Program-made: the position numbers and the translations under genes | The notes under the pieces: generated by a model | What the model was told of the DNA's origin: nothing | Seen by the model: the letters and a program-made list of their open reading frames with translations, nothing else | Databases searched by the model: none | Shown here: in pieces, positions 45,601 to 56,279 of the stretch | Numbering within the stretch: the first letter of the stretch is position 1 | How the letters are laid out: each line of letters opens with the position of its first letter | Source of the DNA: Macrotis lagotis | Lineage: Eukaryota; Chordata; Mammalia; Peramelemorphia; Peramelidae | Direction of reading: 5' to 3' | DNA: 64,000 nt | Assembly: GCF_037893015.1 (NCBI RefSeq) | Contig: NC_133658.1 | Location: 169,051,640 to 169,115,639 of the forward strand

Positions 45601-46500
45601 ACATGTAACACACAACATAAAACATGTACACATGCACAAATACATGCATGTATATGTATATAATTACATACAGATACATACTTATATAGTCATTTCATAT
45701 CTTTACATGCACATATAGAGCATTTATGGAATTCCAGGCCAATAGAAAATATTATATTTTGCATTTATGTTAATATGAATACTTATGGAAATATAATCAT
45801 ATTTTAGGATAACTTAATTTAAAAAGTAGGCCATATTCATGATCTCATTTGATTCTCACAACAGACTAGTGAGACAGAAATCATCATCATCCCCACTTTG
45901 TAGACAACTAAGGCCTAGGAATGTTAAAACCAAGTGGTTCTATAGTGTCAGAGTTAGGAGTAGACTCTAGACTTGATTTTCAAGTCAGGACCATTTTTAC
46001 TTCATTATACTAGTCCCAGCAGTAGTTGCTAGTGCTTATTCTCCAACAGTGTCTTTTCTGTCTTCCCCTAATACACTGGGGCTTTCTGCAGGCATGTAAA
46101 AAATGAAAAACCACTGCTATTCCTTTACTTTCATAGACTTGTAGGAGCTTACATTTGGCAGTGACCTAGGGTATAATATAATTCAAATCCTTCTCTGATA
46201 CATTTTCAGCACAGTTTCCCCCGTGGGAACAAAAGAAAAAATAAACTAACAATTAAAATCATGACATGAACATTGGAGAACTCAAAAAGGTATCACAAGA
46301 AAGTGGGTACCTTGAAACCATCCTCTAACTAATCTTGAAATTTTGAATTCATTATCTGATTCAGATAATCTCCTATTAGAGTTTCATGGCATGGTTAAAA
46401 AAATCTCCTCTATAAGCAGACATTTCCTTGGAGAAATTGGAAAAGTACTTAGTTCAGTTGGAAACTGCTGGCTAACAGTATATTTTAACTAGAGTAACAA
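45600..46500. other. ACAT-rich repeat, MIR fragment and unrecognised DNA
   Basis: 45600-45720 is an ACATG/TATA-rich low-complexity segment. 45840-46015 is antisense MIR (GATCTCATTTGATTCTCACA, TTTGTAGACAACTAAGGCC). The rest is unrecognised. Confidence 0.5.
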
Positions 46501-46539
46501 TCAATAACAAAGAATGAGCAATTGAACACCACTATATTG

Positions 46540-46990
46540 GGAAAAACACTGGGCTAAGCAATGTTGGGAACATAAAAGTTTATCTTCAAAGACTATATAA
46601 AATGGAGTGTAACATGAAAACATGTCCTTTTAGGAAAAGAGAGTTAACCACTTTAAAAGGTGGTAAATAAATTCTAGGAGATTGAAACAGTACAATTTGG
46701 AGAAGGAGAAGTGGCGAAGGGGAGCATTCCAGGCAGAGAGAATGGCCTGAGCAAAAGGAACAGAAATAGAATACTTAAAAGAGTGCTCAAGGAATGATGA
46801 GGAAGTCATTTTGGTTGGAACAATGGAAATGAAAGATAATGCTATATTGTGGAGGGCTTTCAGTTCTAGGTAAAGAATTTGGAGTTTATCTTCTAGGTAA
46901 TAGGCTATTAAGATTTCTTGAATAAGAGAGTGTCATAATGAATTTTTTTGAAGATGCTTAATCTGGTGTCTAATTACTTTTTAGTTAATT
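46540..46990 (-). mobile_element. L2 LINE 3' region, antisense
   Basis: ACACTGGGCTAAGCAATGTTG, GGGGAGCATTCCAGGCAGAG, GAATGGCCTGAGCAAAAGG, TATTGTGGAGGGCTTTCAG and GAATTTGGAGTTTATCTTC. Order and texture match antisense L2-like 3' sequence. Subfamily unsure. Confidence 0.6.
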
Positions 46991-47143
46991 TTCAAAGCCT
47001 TAAAAAAACCAAACATCTAAACTCCACTCAGTACAAAAATGCTACACTTGGAAGAAATAAACCCTTGGAAATTCAAAAATTAAAACTAAAAATTAGATCT
47101 CTGACCATTAATAGAGGAGTATGAAGTCAAAACAGTAAAGAAT

Positions 47144-47312
47144 TAGAGGGTAACTAGGTGGCACAGTGGATAGAGCACCGGCCCTGGAGTCAGGAGGACC
47201 TGAGTTCAAATGTGACCTCAGACAATTGATAATTACCTAGTTGTGTGACCATGAGTAAGTCACTTAAATCACATTGCCTTAAATAAAAAAAAATTACACC
47301 CCCCCCAAAAGA
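47144..47312 (+). mobile_element. WSINE1-like SINE with target-site duplication
   Basis: GGTAACTAGGTGGCACAGTG, GAGTCAGGAGGACCTGAGTT, TTGATAATTACCTAGTTGTG and CACATTGCCTTAAATAAAAA. It is flanked by AGTAAAGAAT at 47134-47143 and 47313-47322. The tail holds a C-run (47299-47306). Confidence 0.93.
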
Positions 47313-47872
47313 AGTAAAGAATCATGAAATCTTCTATAAGAAAATGCATCTGAACTCATCTGATGAATAAAGGTGCCTTGGATCACTCAGACCCCCAAAG
47401 GTGGAATTTAAGGACAAATGGAAGGTAGAATATGCATATTTTCTTCCATCTGAATGCACACAAAAAGGGAAATGAAGGATTTATTTGTCTATAATCGGGG
47501 GAAACTGTAATAAGCTAACTGCATTTAGGGCATTGAAAAAGACTGACAGCTTTGGTTCCATTCTTTTTTGGACATTACAGAGTCTCCCCCTGTGGTGGGT
47601 TCAGCCCACTAGCAGTTGTCTACTTGTGCCCTGAATACTAGGTCTACTCCTGTTTTGGGGACAAATTAATAGAAATGTGAAGGAAATGAAAATTCTACTG
47701 AACTCTGACCCGGTCAGATCAAATCTGAAGCAACATGTTCAGTCATGAGAAGGCTATTTATAAAGCTATTAATAAGCTTCAGTGTGTTCAGAGGAAGGAG
47801 ATGGGGAGATTAAATATTTCTTTCCTTCTTCAGATAGTTATTTTGTTGTTAATAATAAAATCAAAATAATTT

Positions 47873-48115
47873 TTGGGGGGCAGTTAGATGGTGCAGTGAA
47901 TAGAGCACTGGAGTCAGGAAGTCCTGAGATCAAATCCAGCTTGGAAACTTGCTGGTTGTGTGATTGTGGGCAAGCACCTTAATTCCATTTGCCTCAGTTT
48001 CCTCAGCTGTAAAAATATCTATAGAAGGAAATGGCAAACCACTCCAGTGTCTTTGCCAAGAAAACCCCAAATGAGGTTAAGAAAGGTAAGCAATAAAACT
48101 ACAACAACTAAATAA
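47873..48115 (+). mobile_element. MAR1-like SINE
   Basis: GGGGGGCAGTTAGATGGTGC, AGCACTGGAGTCAGGAAGTC, GCCTCAGTTTCCTCAGCTG, GGAAATGGCAAACCACTCC and TTTGCCAAGAAAACCCC. Full-length, moderately young. Confidence 0.9.
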
Positions 48116-48439
48116 TTATTTGTTGTTTTTCTCTAGGTTTAAGAAGGCGACTCACAAATCAGCTTGGGGTGTTTATTCTGAGTACCCCAAGTGTCATTAC
48201 ATAGTGCTAAAAGCAGTTCACTGGTGTCATACTAGGATTGCAAGGATAGCTAAGGGATTTGAAATTATGATGTGGTAGGAATGGTTGAAAAACCTGGAGA
48301 AGAGAAAGTTAGATTGGATGTGACACGATGGCTATCTTCAAATCTTTGAGGCATAGTCATTTTAAGGTTCTCTTGTATACAGTTATATATGACATAAAAC
48401 AAAACAAAACAAAATACTCTGGGTCCTCTTGAGCTCCTC

Positions 48440-49028
48440 TTGAGCCCACTGGGCCAACTCACTCATCCACCTTATCTCTTATCACTCCTAGCCAGGCTAC
48501 ACATGCCTGCCAAATTATTTTTTTAAGTGTTCATCTGATCATGTTACCTCCCTTTTTATTAAATTATAGTGACTCTTGGGTGAAATATAAATAGTTCTAT
48601 TTACCTTTTAAAGCCCTATAGAGACTAGAGAAGTTTGTCATTTAAATGTAGATTCTGACCTAGTTTTCTCATTTGGTTGCCCAATACTGGTATAATTATA
48701 TGTAAATTGTATGGACACCAAACACAACCAAATCTTTCCACTCATTATTGTCCCTATTTACTTATTGTGCGATTGAACTGGTTTTTCCTTTTGATATAAT
48801 CCAATTCATCCCCTTAACTTCTCTTTGTATTTCACATTGCCTTCTTTCTCATTCACAGATTTACTTCTCCTCCACACTCATGCAGAAATTTCTGATATTT
48901 CCTTACCCTCACTAAAGGGACTCTCTAGTTTATGTTGTCATCTTTTTTCTCATTTGCTCTACCGTAATCTGTATCAATACAAATTTGAACATTTAGACTG
49001 GATTATGGGTCTTCCTTCACAACTCTAG
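48440..49028 (+). mobile_element. L2 fragment followed by a pyrimidine-rich unrecognised stretch
   Basis: 48520-48630 matches L2 (CATCTGATCATGTTACCTCC, TTTTAAAGCCCTATAG). 48780-49028 is pyrimidine-rich with a 67-codon frame of no known family, possibly more L2. Confidence 0.45.
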
Positions 49029-49029
49029 G

Positions 49030-49896
49030 AAATGATCAACCAATTTATTAGTAACCTACTATGTTCTATGCTCAGTATTGGGAACACAAATATAAAGAAG
49101 AAAACACCTGCTTGCAAGGAACGGGAGAAAACAAGTATATGTACAGAACACATTTATAAAGTATATGAACATAAATATTAAAAAGTAAACAAGTACAAAG
49201 TAATTAGATTTGATAGCTTGGGAGGGAGGGCATAAACAATAGGGGCAAAGGAAAGGTTTCATGAAGAAGATAGAGCTTGAGATGCATCTTAAAGGAAGAG
49301 AGGATCTCTGCAAGGTAGAAGTAAGGAAGGAGTGCATTCCAGCAGGTATGTCTGATGACTGATGCCAAAGAATGAAATGAGAAATGGTGTGTTGATCTAT
49401 GCTTTAAGAAAATCACTTTGGCAGTAGTATGGAGGATGACCTGGGGTGGTGAGGCTCTGGAGGTGGGGAGAGAAATATTAGCAGTCTATAACAACAATCT
49501 GTGTGGGAGGTGATAAGAGCTGCAATGAACTAAGGTGGTACTTAGGGATAGTGAGCAGTGGGAAGAGGTGTGAGAGAGATTGTGAAGGTACACATATTTA
49601 GTGACTGATTGAATATGGGATGGAAAGGAGAGTGCCCTTGATAGAATTAGGAAGAGTGGAGGGATTGGGGGAAACATGAACTTGGTTTTATATATGTTGT
49701 TTGGGGTATCTCTAAGGAATCCAGTTTGAACTGCTGTTAGGCAATTGGTGGCATGGTTAGGCACTTAATAAAAGTTTATTGAATGAATGAATCTCAGGTG
49801 ATAGAATAGGAAAGCTGTTGGGTGGGATTGAGGAAAAAGGGGGGATGGAGAGAGAGAGGGGGAAGAAGAGAGGGAGGAAGGGAGGGGAGGGGAGGA

Positions 49897-49967
<71 letters not shown>

Positions 49968-50400
49968 GAATGAATGAGAACACCTAGAACACCTAGGACA
50001 GAATGTTGGGGAATGCTCAAAGTTAGGAGAGTTATGGCATACATGATGATGAACCAGTAAAGGAATTCTAAATTAAAGTGGTTAAATGGTTAAATAGGTA
50101 GAGGTAGAAAATCAGGAGAGAATAATATCATGAAAACTCAATGAGGAAAGAGCATCTAGGATGAGAGGGTAGTCAACAGTGTCAAAGTAGCAGATATGCT
50201 AATAAGGATGAGGATTGGGATAACACCATCAGATTTGAACATTTAAAGATCATTAGTAACTTTGGAGAGAGCAGTTTCATTTGAGTTATGAGATCAGAAA
50301 CCAGTTGCATAGAGTTGAGCAGAGAAGGTAGAGTAAGCAAATGTAGACAGCTTTCTTTTAAAAAGTTTGACTGAGATATTAATAAATTCATGTTTTATTA
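49030..50400 (-). mobile_element. L2 LINE, RT remnant and 3' region, antisense
   Basis: The 3' end lies at 49050 (CTCAGTATTGGGAACACAAA). Further right, on the minus strand near 50310-50200, the frame reads SHNSNETALSKVTNDL, then SDGVIPILILI, the L2 reverse-transcriptase segment SGFxxxHSTETALxKVTNDL before the AFDTVD motif. Inserts include an L2/MIR-like 3' end at 49755-49795 and the purine tract at 49847-49962. Confidence 0.8.
49847..49962. repeat. 116-nt uninterrupted purine tract with (AG)30
   Basis: G/A-only sequence. 49901-49960 is a perfect (AG)30. The left part is GGA/GGGA-rich. Mirror-symmetric homopurine of this length can form triplex DNA in vitro. It lies inside the L2 remnant. Confidence 0.97.
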
Positions 50401-50535
50401 TTTTCTTTTACAGATAAGGAAATGAGGTTTTAAAAGGTTAAATAATTTACCTAGGGTCATGCAGCTAATAAGAACTGAAGATGGGATTTGAACTCAGGTC
50501 TTTGTGATTCCAGTGTCAACACTATCTAAAAAGTG
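50400..50535 (-). mobile_element. MIR-type SINE, antisense
   Basis: TTCTTTTACAGATAAGGAAA, CCTAGGGTCATGCAGCTAAT and GGGATTTGAACTCAGGTC. Confidence 0.75.
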
Positions 50536-51110
50536 TATGCTACCCTTAACAGAGAAATTGTTCCTTTTTAAAAATGGAATAATCATTTAATTTAGCAAGT
50601 ATTTATTTAGGATCTACTTCATGCAAATGACTGTGTTAGATGCTGGAGACAATGGTTTAAAAATAGCCCCTCACATTTTTTTTTTGAGGAATGCTCATAT
50701 CACTATAGACATTTTTCTTAACAAAAGATAACAATCTTGTCCAGAACAAGGTGAATATATTTTTCCCTGGAAAGTCACATATGGGATATTGTGAGTTCCC
50801 CCCCCCCACCCCCTGGGTACTTAAAAAGGGCATAGACAAACTGGAATCATGTAGAGTTTGACCATAATGGTGAGAATACCTGAAACCTGATCAGCTGCTA
50901 AAATTAGGGACAGTTAGTTCGAAAAACTGAAGACTAGGGTAGAAAGCATCATTAGGAGGAGGAAATAGAATTTCTTTACTTGGTCCAGGAAGGTAGAACC
51001 AAAAAGATTACATGCAAACTGCAGTCAAATTTAAAAGTGGATTGAACTGTCTGTAGAGCAAATGGGTTTCCCCTTATGGTAGGTCTTTAAGTAGAGGTTG
51101 GATTTTGTAG
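50536..51110. other. no recognised gene; poly-C run
   Basis: 50580-50660 is L2/MIR-like at best. A C-run with CCACCCCC lies at 50799-50814. Nothing else recognised. Confidence 0.35.
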
Positions 51111-51114
51111 ACTG

Positions 51115-51330
51115 GTGGTACTTAATCCTTTTCATGTCATGGACCTTTTGGGGAGTCTATTAAAGATTTCTAACCTTGTGTAGAATAAGTTTTTAGATCT
51201 TCAAACAAAATAAATGGAATTATAATTATAAAGGAAACCAATTATGTTGAAATTCAGTTGTCAACATTTATATTTTAAAAGTTCACTGACCCCAGATAGC
51301 TATGGGGTTCTATGTGAAAAACTGATCAAG
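51115..51330. mobile_element. MER5-like hAT nonautonomous element (worn)
   Basis: TTCATGTCATGGACCTTTTG, CAAACAAAATAAATGG, GGAAACCAATTATGTTGAAA and AAGTTCACTGACCCC. Same interior plan as the element at 17268. Ends are eroded and no target duplication was identified. Confidence 0.6.
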
Positions 51331-51484
51331 GCAAATAGGTCAGTTATTCCCTGTAACACCCAAAAGGAGTGAAAGTAAAGACAGGAAACAGCAGTTGTAG
51401 CTAGGCTTGCAAACAACCTAGAAACACTAAGGCATCTTCACCCTGGGATCATGCTGGAATAAGGACTTTGAACTCACCATCTAT

Positions 51485-51902
51485 TTTTTTTTTTGTTTTA
51501 ATAGCATTGTATTTTTTTCCAATTACATGTGAAGATAGTTTTCCACATTCATTTTAGTAAGATTTTAAATTACAAATTTTTCTCCCTTCTTCCCTTCTCT
51601 CTTCTCCAGGACAGCAAATAATCTGATATATGTGCATATGTGCATAACTACATTAAACATATTTCTATATTAGTCAGAAGAATTAGAACAAAAGGAGAAA
51701 AAACAAAAAAGAGTAAAAAAAAAAGTGAAAATATACTTTGATCTGCATTCAGACTCCCTAGTTTTTTCTCTCGATGTGGATGGCATTTTGCATCACAAGT
51801 CTTTGGGAATTGTCTTTGATCATTGTACTGCTAAGAAGAGCTAAGTCTTTCATAGTTGATAATAACACAATGTTACTGTGTACAATGTTCTTCTAGTTCT
51901 TG
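51485..51902 (-). mobile_element. L1 LINE 3' UTR, antisense
   Basis: TTTTTTTCCAATTACATGTG, GATAGTTTTCCACATTCATT, GACAGCAAATAATCTGATAT, TCTGCATTCAGACTCCCTAG and GATGTGGATGGCATTTTGC match the marsupial L1 3' UTR in antisense. It ends abruptly near GTTCTTCTAGTTCT, so it is 5'-truncated. T-rich 5' edge represents the poly(A) tail. Confidence 0.85.
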
Positions 51903-52239
51903 AGTCGCCCTCCTGGCACACTATTGTCCCTGCTCCTATTCCTGCTCTACTCTATGGCAAGAGTCCCCACCAATGAATGTTACGGTGGTAGTTTTGTGTC
52001 CTAGGGGATTCTGTGCCTACTTCTGGGGACCTGGTCAGTTGCATTTACCTGAGTTGGAAGTGTTTGTTACACTTGTGACCCCACAAAACGTTCTGCTTGG
52101 CCCTGGGGATCAGACATAATTAGGAGCACTTGGTGTAAGTTGTAAAGAGAATTAGGCTTGCTTTAATAATAGAATAGTGGTTTGTGATTTCAAATAAAAG
52201 GAGACATAGGGATTACAGATCTAAAGCTGGTAGATCAAC

Positions 52240-52460
52240 TAATCAAATTCTCTCATTTTACAGATTGTGGGGAATCAGAGAAACATCTTGTCCCTTTTGT
52301 TGCTTGTGTGACCTAAAGTCCTTATTTTACAGATGAGGGTACTGAGGTCCAGGGACATTAAGTGACTTGCCTACATAGAATTAAAGCATCAAGTATGGGA
52401 TTTGAACCTGGTCCTCTGATTCCACAACCAGAAATCTTTCTATTGTACCAGGTTATCTTA
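52240..52460 (-). mobile_element. MIR-type SINE fragments, antisense
   Basis: 52250-52300 and 52320-52450 each carry MIR core parts (TTATTTTACAGATGAGGGTA, AAGTGACTTGCCTAC, GGGATTTGAACCTGGTCCTC). Confidence 0.7.
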
Positions 52461-52887
52461 TCTTTCCAATAGTCTTCAAACTAAGCAATTGGCCCATGGC
52501 CACTTGCAGTTCTAGGCAGCTGGCTAGGACTGGAGGCCAATTCCAAGTTCTTCAAGAACTGTTAATAGTTGAATTGAATCCAGAAGGGGAAAAGGGGAAA
52601 GGGAGGGCAGGGGGAGGTCTCAGAGCAAAGTTGAGTTCAAGCTGTAAATACTGTGTGGAAACGAACTGCAGCCTCATACTGTCAGCCTGTTTCTGAAACA
52701 TCTAGAGCTAATCCTATAGGCACTTCCCATCCATGAATAAAAACTGAAAATCTTCTGCCTTTTATTTTCTGCTCTGGAACAACTCTTTCAAAAAAGCAAG
52801 GCAGGGCACTCTCTATCGTTTGTGTCTCAGAATCCTTCTCCCTTCACTGACTGACTCAAATGTTCCCAAAGCTTTCCTCAGAGTCAG

Positions 52888-53100
52888 TTGGGTGGCACAG
52901 TCACACTGGGTGACTTGGAGTCAGGAAAACCTGAGTTCAAATGTGACCTCAGAAACTAGCTGTGTGAATGTAGAAAACTCTCACTTAACCTTCCTGCCTT
53001 AGTTTCTTCAACTATTTCATAGGATTAATGAGGATCAAATGAGGTAAGAATAAAACATTTAGTACATTAAAGGCACTTAATAAATATCCTTCCCTTTTCC
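52888..53100 (+). mobile_element. THER1-like SINE
   Basis: GGGTGGCACAGTCACACTGG, GAGTTCAAATGTGACCTCAG, GCCTTAGTTTCTTCAAC, AATGAGGATCAAATGAGG and TAAAGGCACTTAATAAATA. Confidence 0.85.
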
Positions 53101-53297
53101 ATTCCTCTTCCTTTACAATAATAACTTGTAATTATGAATCTGGCTGCTAACACCAGAGGTAGGCTCATGTGGGACTTTGGAATGTGTGTGACTACTTATT
53201 TCACTGCCTTTTGTCCCTTTTCCTTTGATCTCTCAAAGTCCCCACATTTTTCTTTGGTTTATACCAGTGATTTCATCATTGAAGGGTGGAAATTCTT

Positions 53298-53497
53298 TTT
53301 TTTTTTTTTGTGAGACAATGGGGTTAAGTGACTTGCCCAAGATCACACAGTAAGTATCAAGTATCAGAGGTCACATTTGAACTCAGGTTTCCCCTTTCCT
53401 CATTACTGTAGAAAAAATAGACCACTAGCTATTTCCAAAGTCAACACTCACTCCTGATAGGGCAGTTGCTCTATCTACTGCAACAACCAGTTGTCCC
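53298..53497 (-). mobile_element. WSINE1-like SINE, antisense, carrying a foreign 60-bp patch
   Basis: The T-run and AATGGGGTTAAGTGACTTGC mark the 3' end, and CTCTATCTACTGCAACAACC the 5' head. It is flanked by an 18-bp imperfect duplication, TGAAGGGTGGAAATTCTT (53280-53297) and TGAAGGGTGGGGATTCTT (53498-53515). Between ACTCAGGT and CTCCTGATAGGG the SINE is interrupted by about 53388-53450, a non-SINE segment discussed in the findings. Confidence 0.85.
53388..53450 (+). repeat. insert inside SINE, matching 54801-54865
   Basis: 34 of 35 bases are identical over the 3' half (AATAGACCACTAGCT, one mismatch, then TTTCCAAAGTCAACACTCA). The preceding pyrimidine part aligns with small gaps. Same orientation, about 1.4 kb apart. 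Confidence 0.85.
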
Positions 53498-53504
53498 TGA
53501 AGGG

Positions 53505-53712
53505 TGGGGATTCTTAACCTGGGGTTTGTGGATAAATTTCAGGGAATCCAAGACCTTGGATGGAGGGGGGTAAAAGATTTCAGTTTTATTTTTAACTAAT
53601 CTCTAAATAAAATTTAATTATTTAAAAACTTTCTGAGAAGGAATGGGTTGTGTGTTCATATGTTTTAGGTTATGTGTCCATAACACAAAAACAGTTAAGA
53701 ACCTCTCAGGTG
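53505..53712. mobile_element. MER5-like hAT nonautonomous element
   Basis: Terminal GGGATTCTTAACCTGGGG at the left and GTTAAGAACCTCTCAG at the right form inverted ends of the CAGGGGTTCTTAAC type. The SINE at 53298 inserted at its left edge. Confidence 0.7.
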
Positions 53713-54162
53713 TAGGAAATTGCTCTGTGGAAATTCTCTTTGCTCATGCAGAGACAAAAAAACCAAATTTCTTAGAACACCTGAGAGTTTACTAGACTCG
53801 AGGGCTACAAAAGACCAAATGAAAAACAATCCTACTTTAAAGGAATTTACACTATACTGAGATCACAAGTAGTAGATTTGAGGAGATTCAAAGCTCTAAC
53901 AACCAGGGAGATTTGGGAAGGTTTATAGGAATTCTAAGAGGTTTGGATGCAACGAGGGTAGGATTCCTGTCCCTGGCTTTAGGGAATATACATTCTACTA
54001 CTAGTGCAGGATAGCTTGAAGTAGAGAGAGACTACAGGTAAGATGGTCCACTATAGCATTGGGCTGCTTGGGTGGGATGGGGTGGGGGATAAGGTGAGGG
54101 CACTGGGTTTCCAGTCATTAGAAGTCTTCAAGCAAAGACTACTTGTTAGTATCTAGTGATAG

Positions 54163-54400
54163 GGCAGCTAAGTGATGCAATGATAGAGTAAGGACTCATT
54201 TTTCCTAAGTTCAAATTTGGCCTTAGATACTTACTAGATGTATGACCCTGGGCAAGTCACTTAACTGGGTTTGCTTCAGTTTCCTTATTTGTAAAATGAG
54301 CTGCAGAAAGAAATGTCAAACCACTCCATTATCTTTGCCAAGAAAACCCCAGATGGGGGTCATGAAGAGTCAGACCTGATTTTTTTTTAATTTTTTCAAA
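54163..54400 (+). mobile_element. MAR1-like SINE
   Basis: GGGCAGCTAAGTGATGCAAT, TAAGTTCAAATTTGGCC, TTCAGTTTCCTTATTTGTAA, AAATGTCAAACCACTCC and TTTGCCAAGAAAACCCCAGA. Confidence 0.88.
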
Positions 54401-56130
54401 GACTGACTGAAGAAGGAATGTTTTTTCTTTTTAGTTGAGACTTTTCAGAGATGGATCAGATCTCCTTTCCAGTTATGAAATTCTGGAGATATTATAAGAA
54501 AAATACAAAACCAAAGTTTTGTTTTCTTGAGAAATACTAAGTTCACCAGAGAGCAGAATGAATGTATCTCTGACTTGAACAGGAAAAATGAAAACTGAAG
54601 AGAGTTGAACAAACAGATTCCCCACATTTTCCTTTTTCTTGCTTTGCAGATGCAAAGGATGTTAGTACAAATGCCAAATATCTCCCTAGCATTTCTTCAT
54701 CAAGAGTGGCTCCTTGAAGGCTCAGCTTGGCTTTTATGATCTTGACATTTAACATTGTTTTTGCTTCTTTTTATTAAAAAAACCATTTTCATTTTCTCCA
54801 TTTTTCCCTTTCCCCCACTGTTATAAAAGAAATAGACCACTAGCTGTTTCCAAAGTCAACACTCATTAAGCTTTAGTGTGCTTGTAAGTTTTTTTTCTCT
54901 ATCTGCAAGGGGAAATTCAGTTCAACCTCACAAACATTCATTAACTCCCTACTCAGATACAGGTTATATACACAAACCTCTAAACTCACACTAGCTGTAT
55001 GTGGCATATAACATATACTCTTTGACTCCAAAGTATGCAGGCATCCATTTGCACCATGGCAAAGATCTTATATAGATTTTTTTTTCCCGGATGAATTATT
55101 AGACCTTTGCTCACTGCAGAGTCCAAGATCAACTTCACCCAACCAGTGAAAGTACAAAGATCTGGGAAGAGCCCTCCACCCCTACCGATTACCATTAACA
55201 TAAATGTAATTAATTCAGAACATATGTTGTATGCATCGTGCAATTTGTTTTCTCTAGCTATTTGAATATTCTTCGGAGATTGGGTTCCAAATCCATGTGA
55301 ATTTCTTTGTATCATGACTACTGAGGGTTGAAATCTGCCTTCAAATGCTTGTCAGAATAGAGTGAAGGTTGAGTTTAAGAAAACCTAGAATGTTTTTCCT
55401 TTTCCTTTTTCCATTCCAGGGGTAAGAATAATGAGCATCTGATGGGCATCTAGGAAAAAAAAAAACGGTCTTGCCAAGGTCATGGAGTTTTACTTCCTAG
55501 TTTTATACAAATATACTAAAGTTGCATATTTTCATTATTGTAGGTTCCTAGGGTGAGTATCTCCTTTACCTATGTCCTAGGTATAACACAACCTGTCTGA
55601 GGCTAAGTGATTTACTTAGGATTACAAAGTAAATATTAGCAGGGGGTTCTTTATCTGCTATATATAGAATGCCTCTTTCTTATTTTTAATAATGTTTTCC
55701 TCAAAGCAATTGGGATTGTTTTAATTTCTTAATTTCTTTTTAGACCTTTGGCATTTCCAGGTTCTTCCTAGCCACTTAAGGAGTAACAGAACTTAGTATC
55801 CTAAAGAATAGTAACTTAATAATAATTATAGCTAGCATATATAGCACCTGCTATATGTCAGACGCTATTCTAAGTATATTACAAATATTATCACATTTGT
55901 GTAACACATTGTGCTAGGTGCTACACATTAAAAGCTCAGGAAATTTTTTATTTACTCACTGAAAGGTACCATAGGTGATAGAATCCCTTCTCCTCTCTTT
56001 AGTTCCTTGCCTCTTCCGTGATCAAAGTGAATTTACTAAAACCAGGCAGAATCAGGATAGGCTGGTTGTCCCTTATAAGGTGGATTTAGGACATGCCACT
56101 GAAGACTCCCTTATTAAAAAGTATCATCTC
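54401..56130. other. mostly unrecognised DNA
   Basis: 54801-54865 is the partner of the patch at 53388. 55810-55930 is a worn MIR (GCACCTGCTATATGTCAGACG). Three overlapping minus-strand frames at 54445-54755 and one at 54986-55315 show no family features. Confidence 0.35.
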
Positions 56131-56269
56131 AGGGACATCTAGGTGGCACAGTGGATAAAGCACCTGCTCTAGAGTCAGGAGGACCTGAGTTCAAATTCTG
56201 ACTCAGACTAGTTGTGTGACCTTGGGCAAGTCACATAACACCAGTGCTTTGCAAAAACAAACAAAAAAA
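56131..56269 (+). mobile_element. WSINE1-like SINE with target-site duplication
   Basis: CATCTAGGTGGCACAGTGGA, GAGTCAGGAGGACCTGAG, GTGACCTTGGGCAAGTCAC and a tail GCAAAAACAAACAAAAAAAA. Flanked by ATCATCTC at 56123-56130 and 56270-56277. Confidence 0.92.
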
Positions 56270-56279
56270 ATCATCTCCA

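Noticed and set aside
49765-50044. Ser-Leu repeat frames on the minus strand
   Set aside because: Translation of the (AG)30 tract.
54445-54755. Three overlapping minus-strand frames of 60-70 codons, suggesting a pseudogene
   Set aside because: All three phases are open by chance in AT-rich DNA; none shows a known domain.
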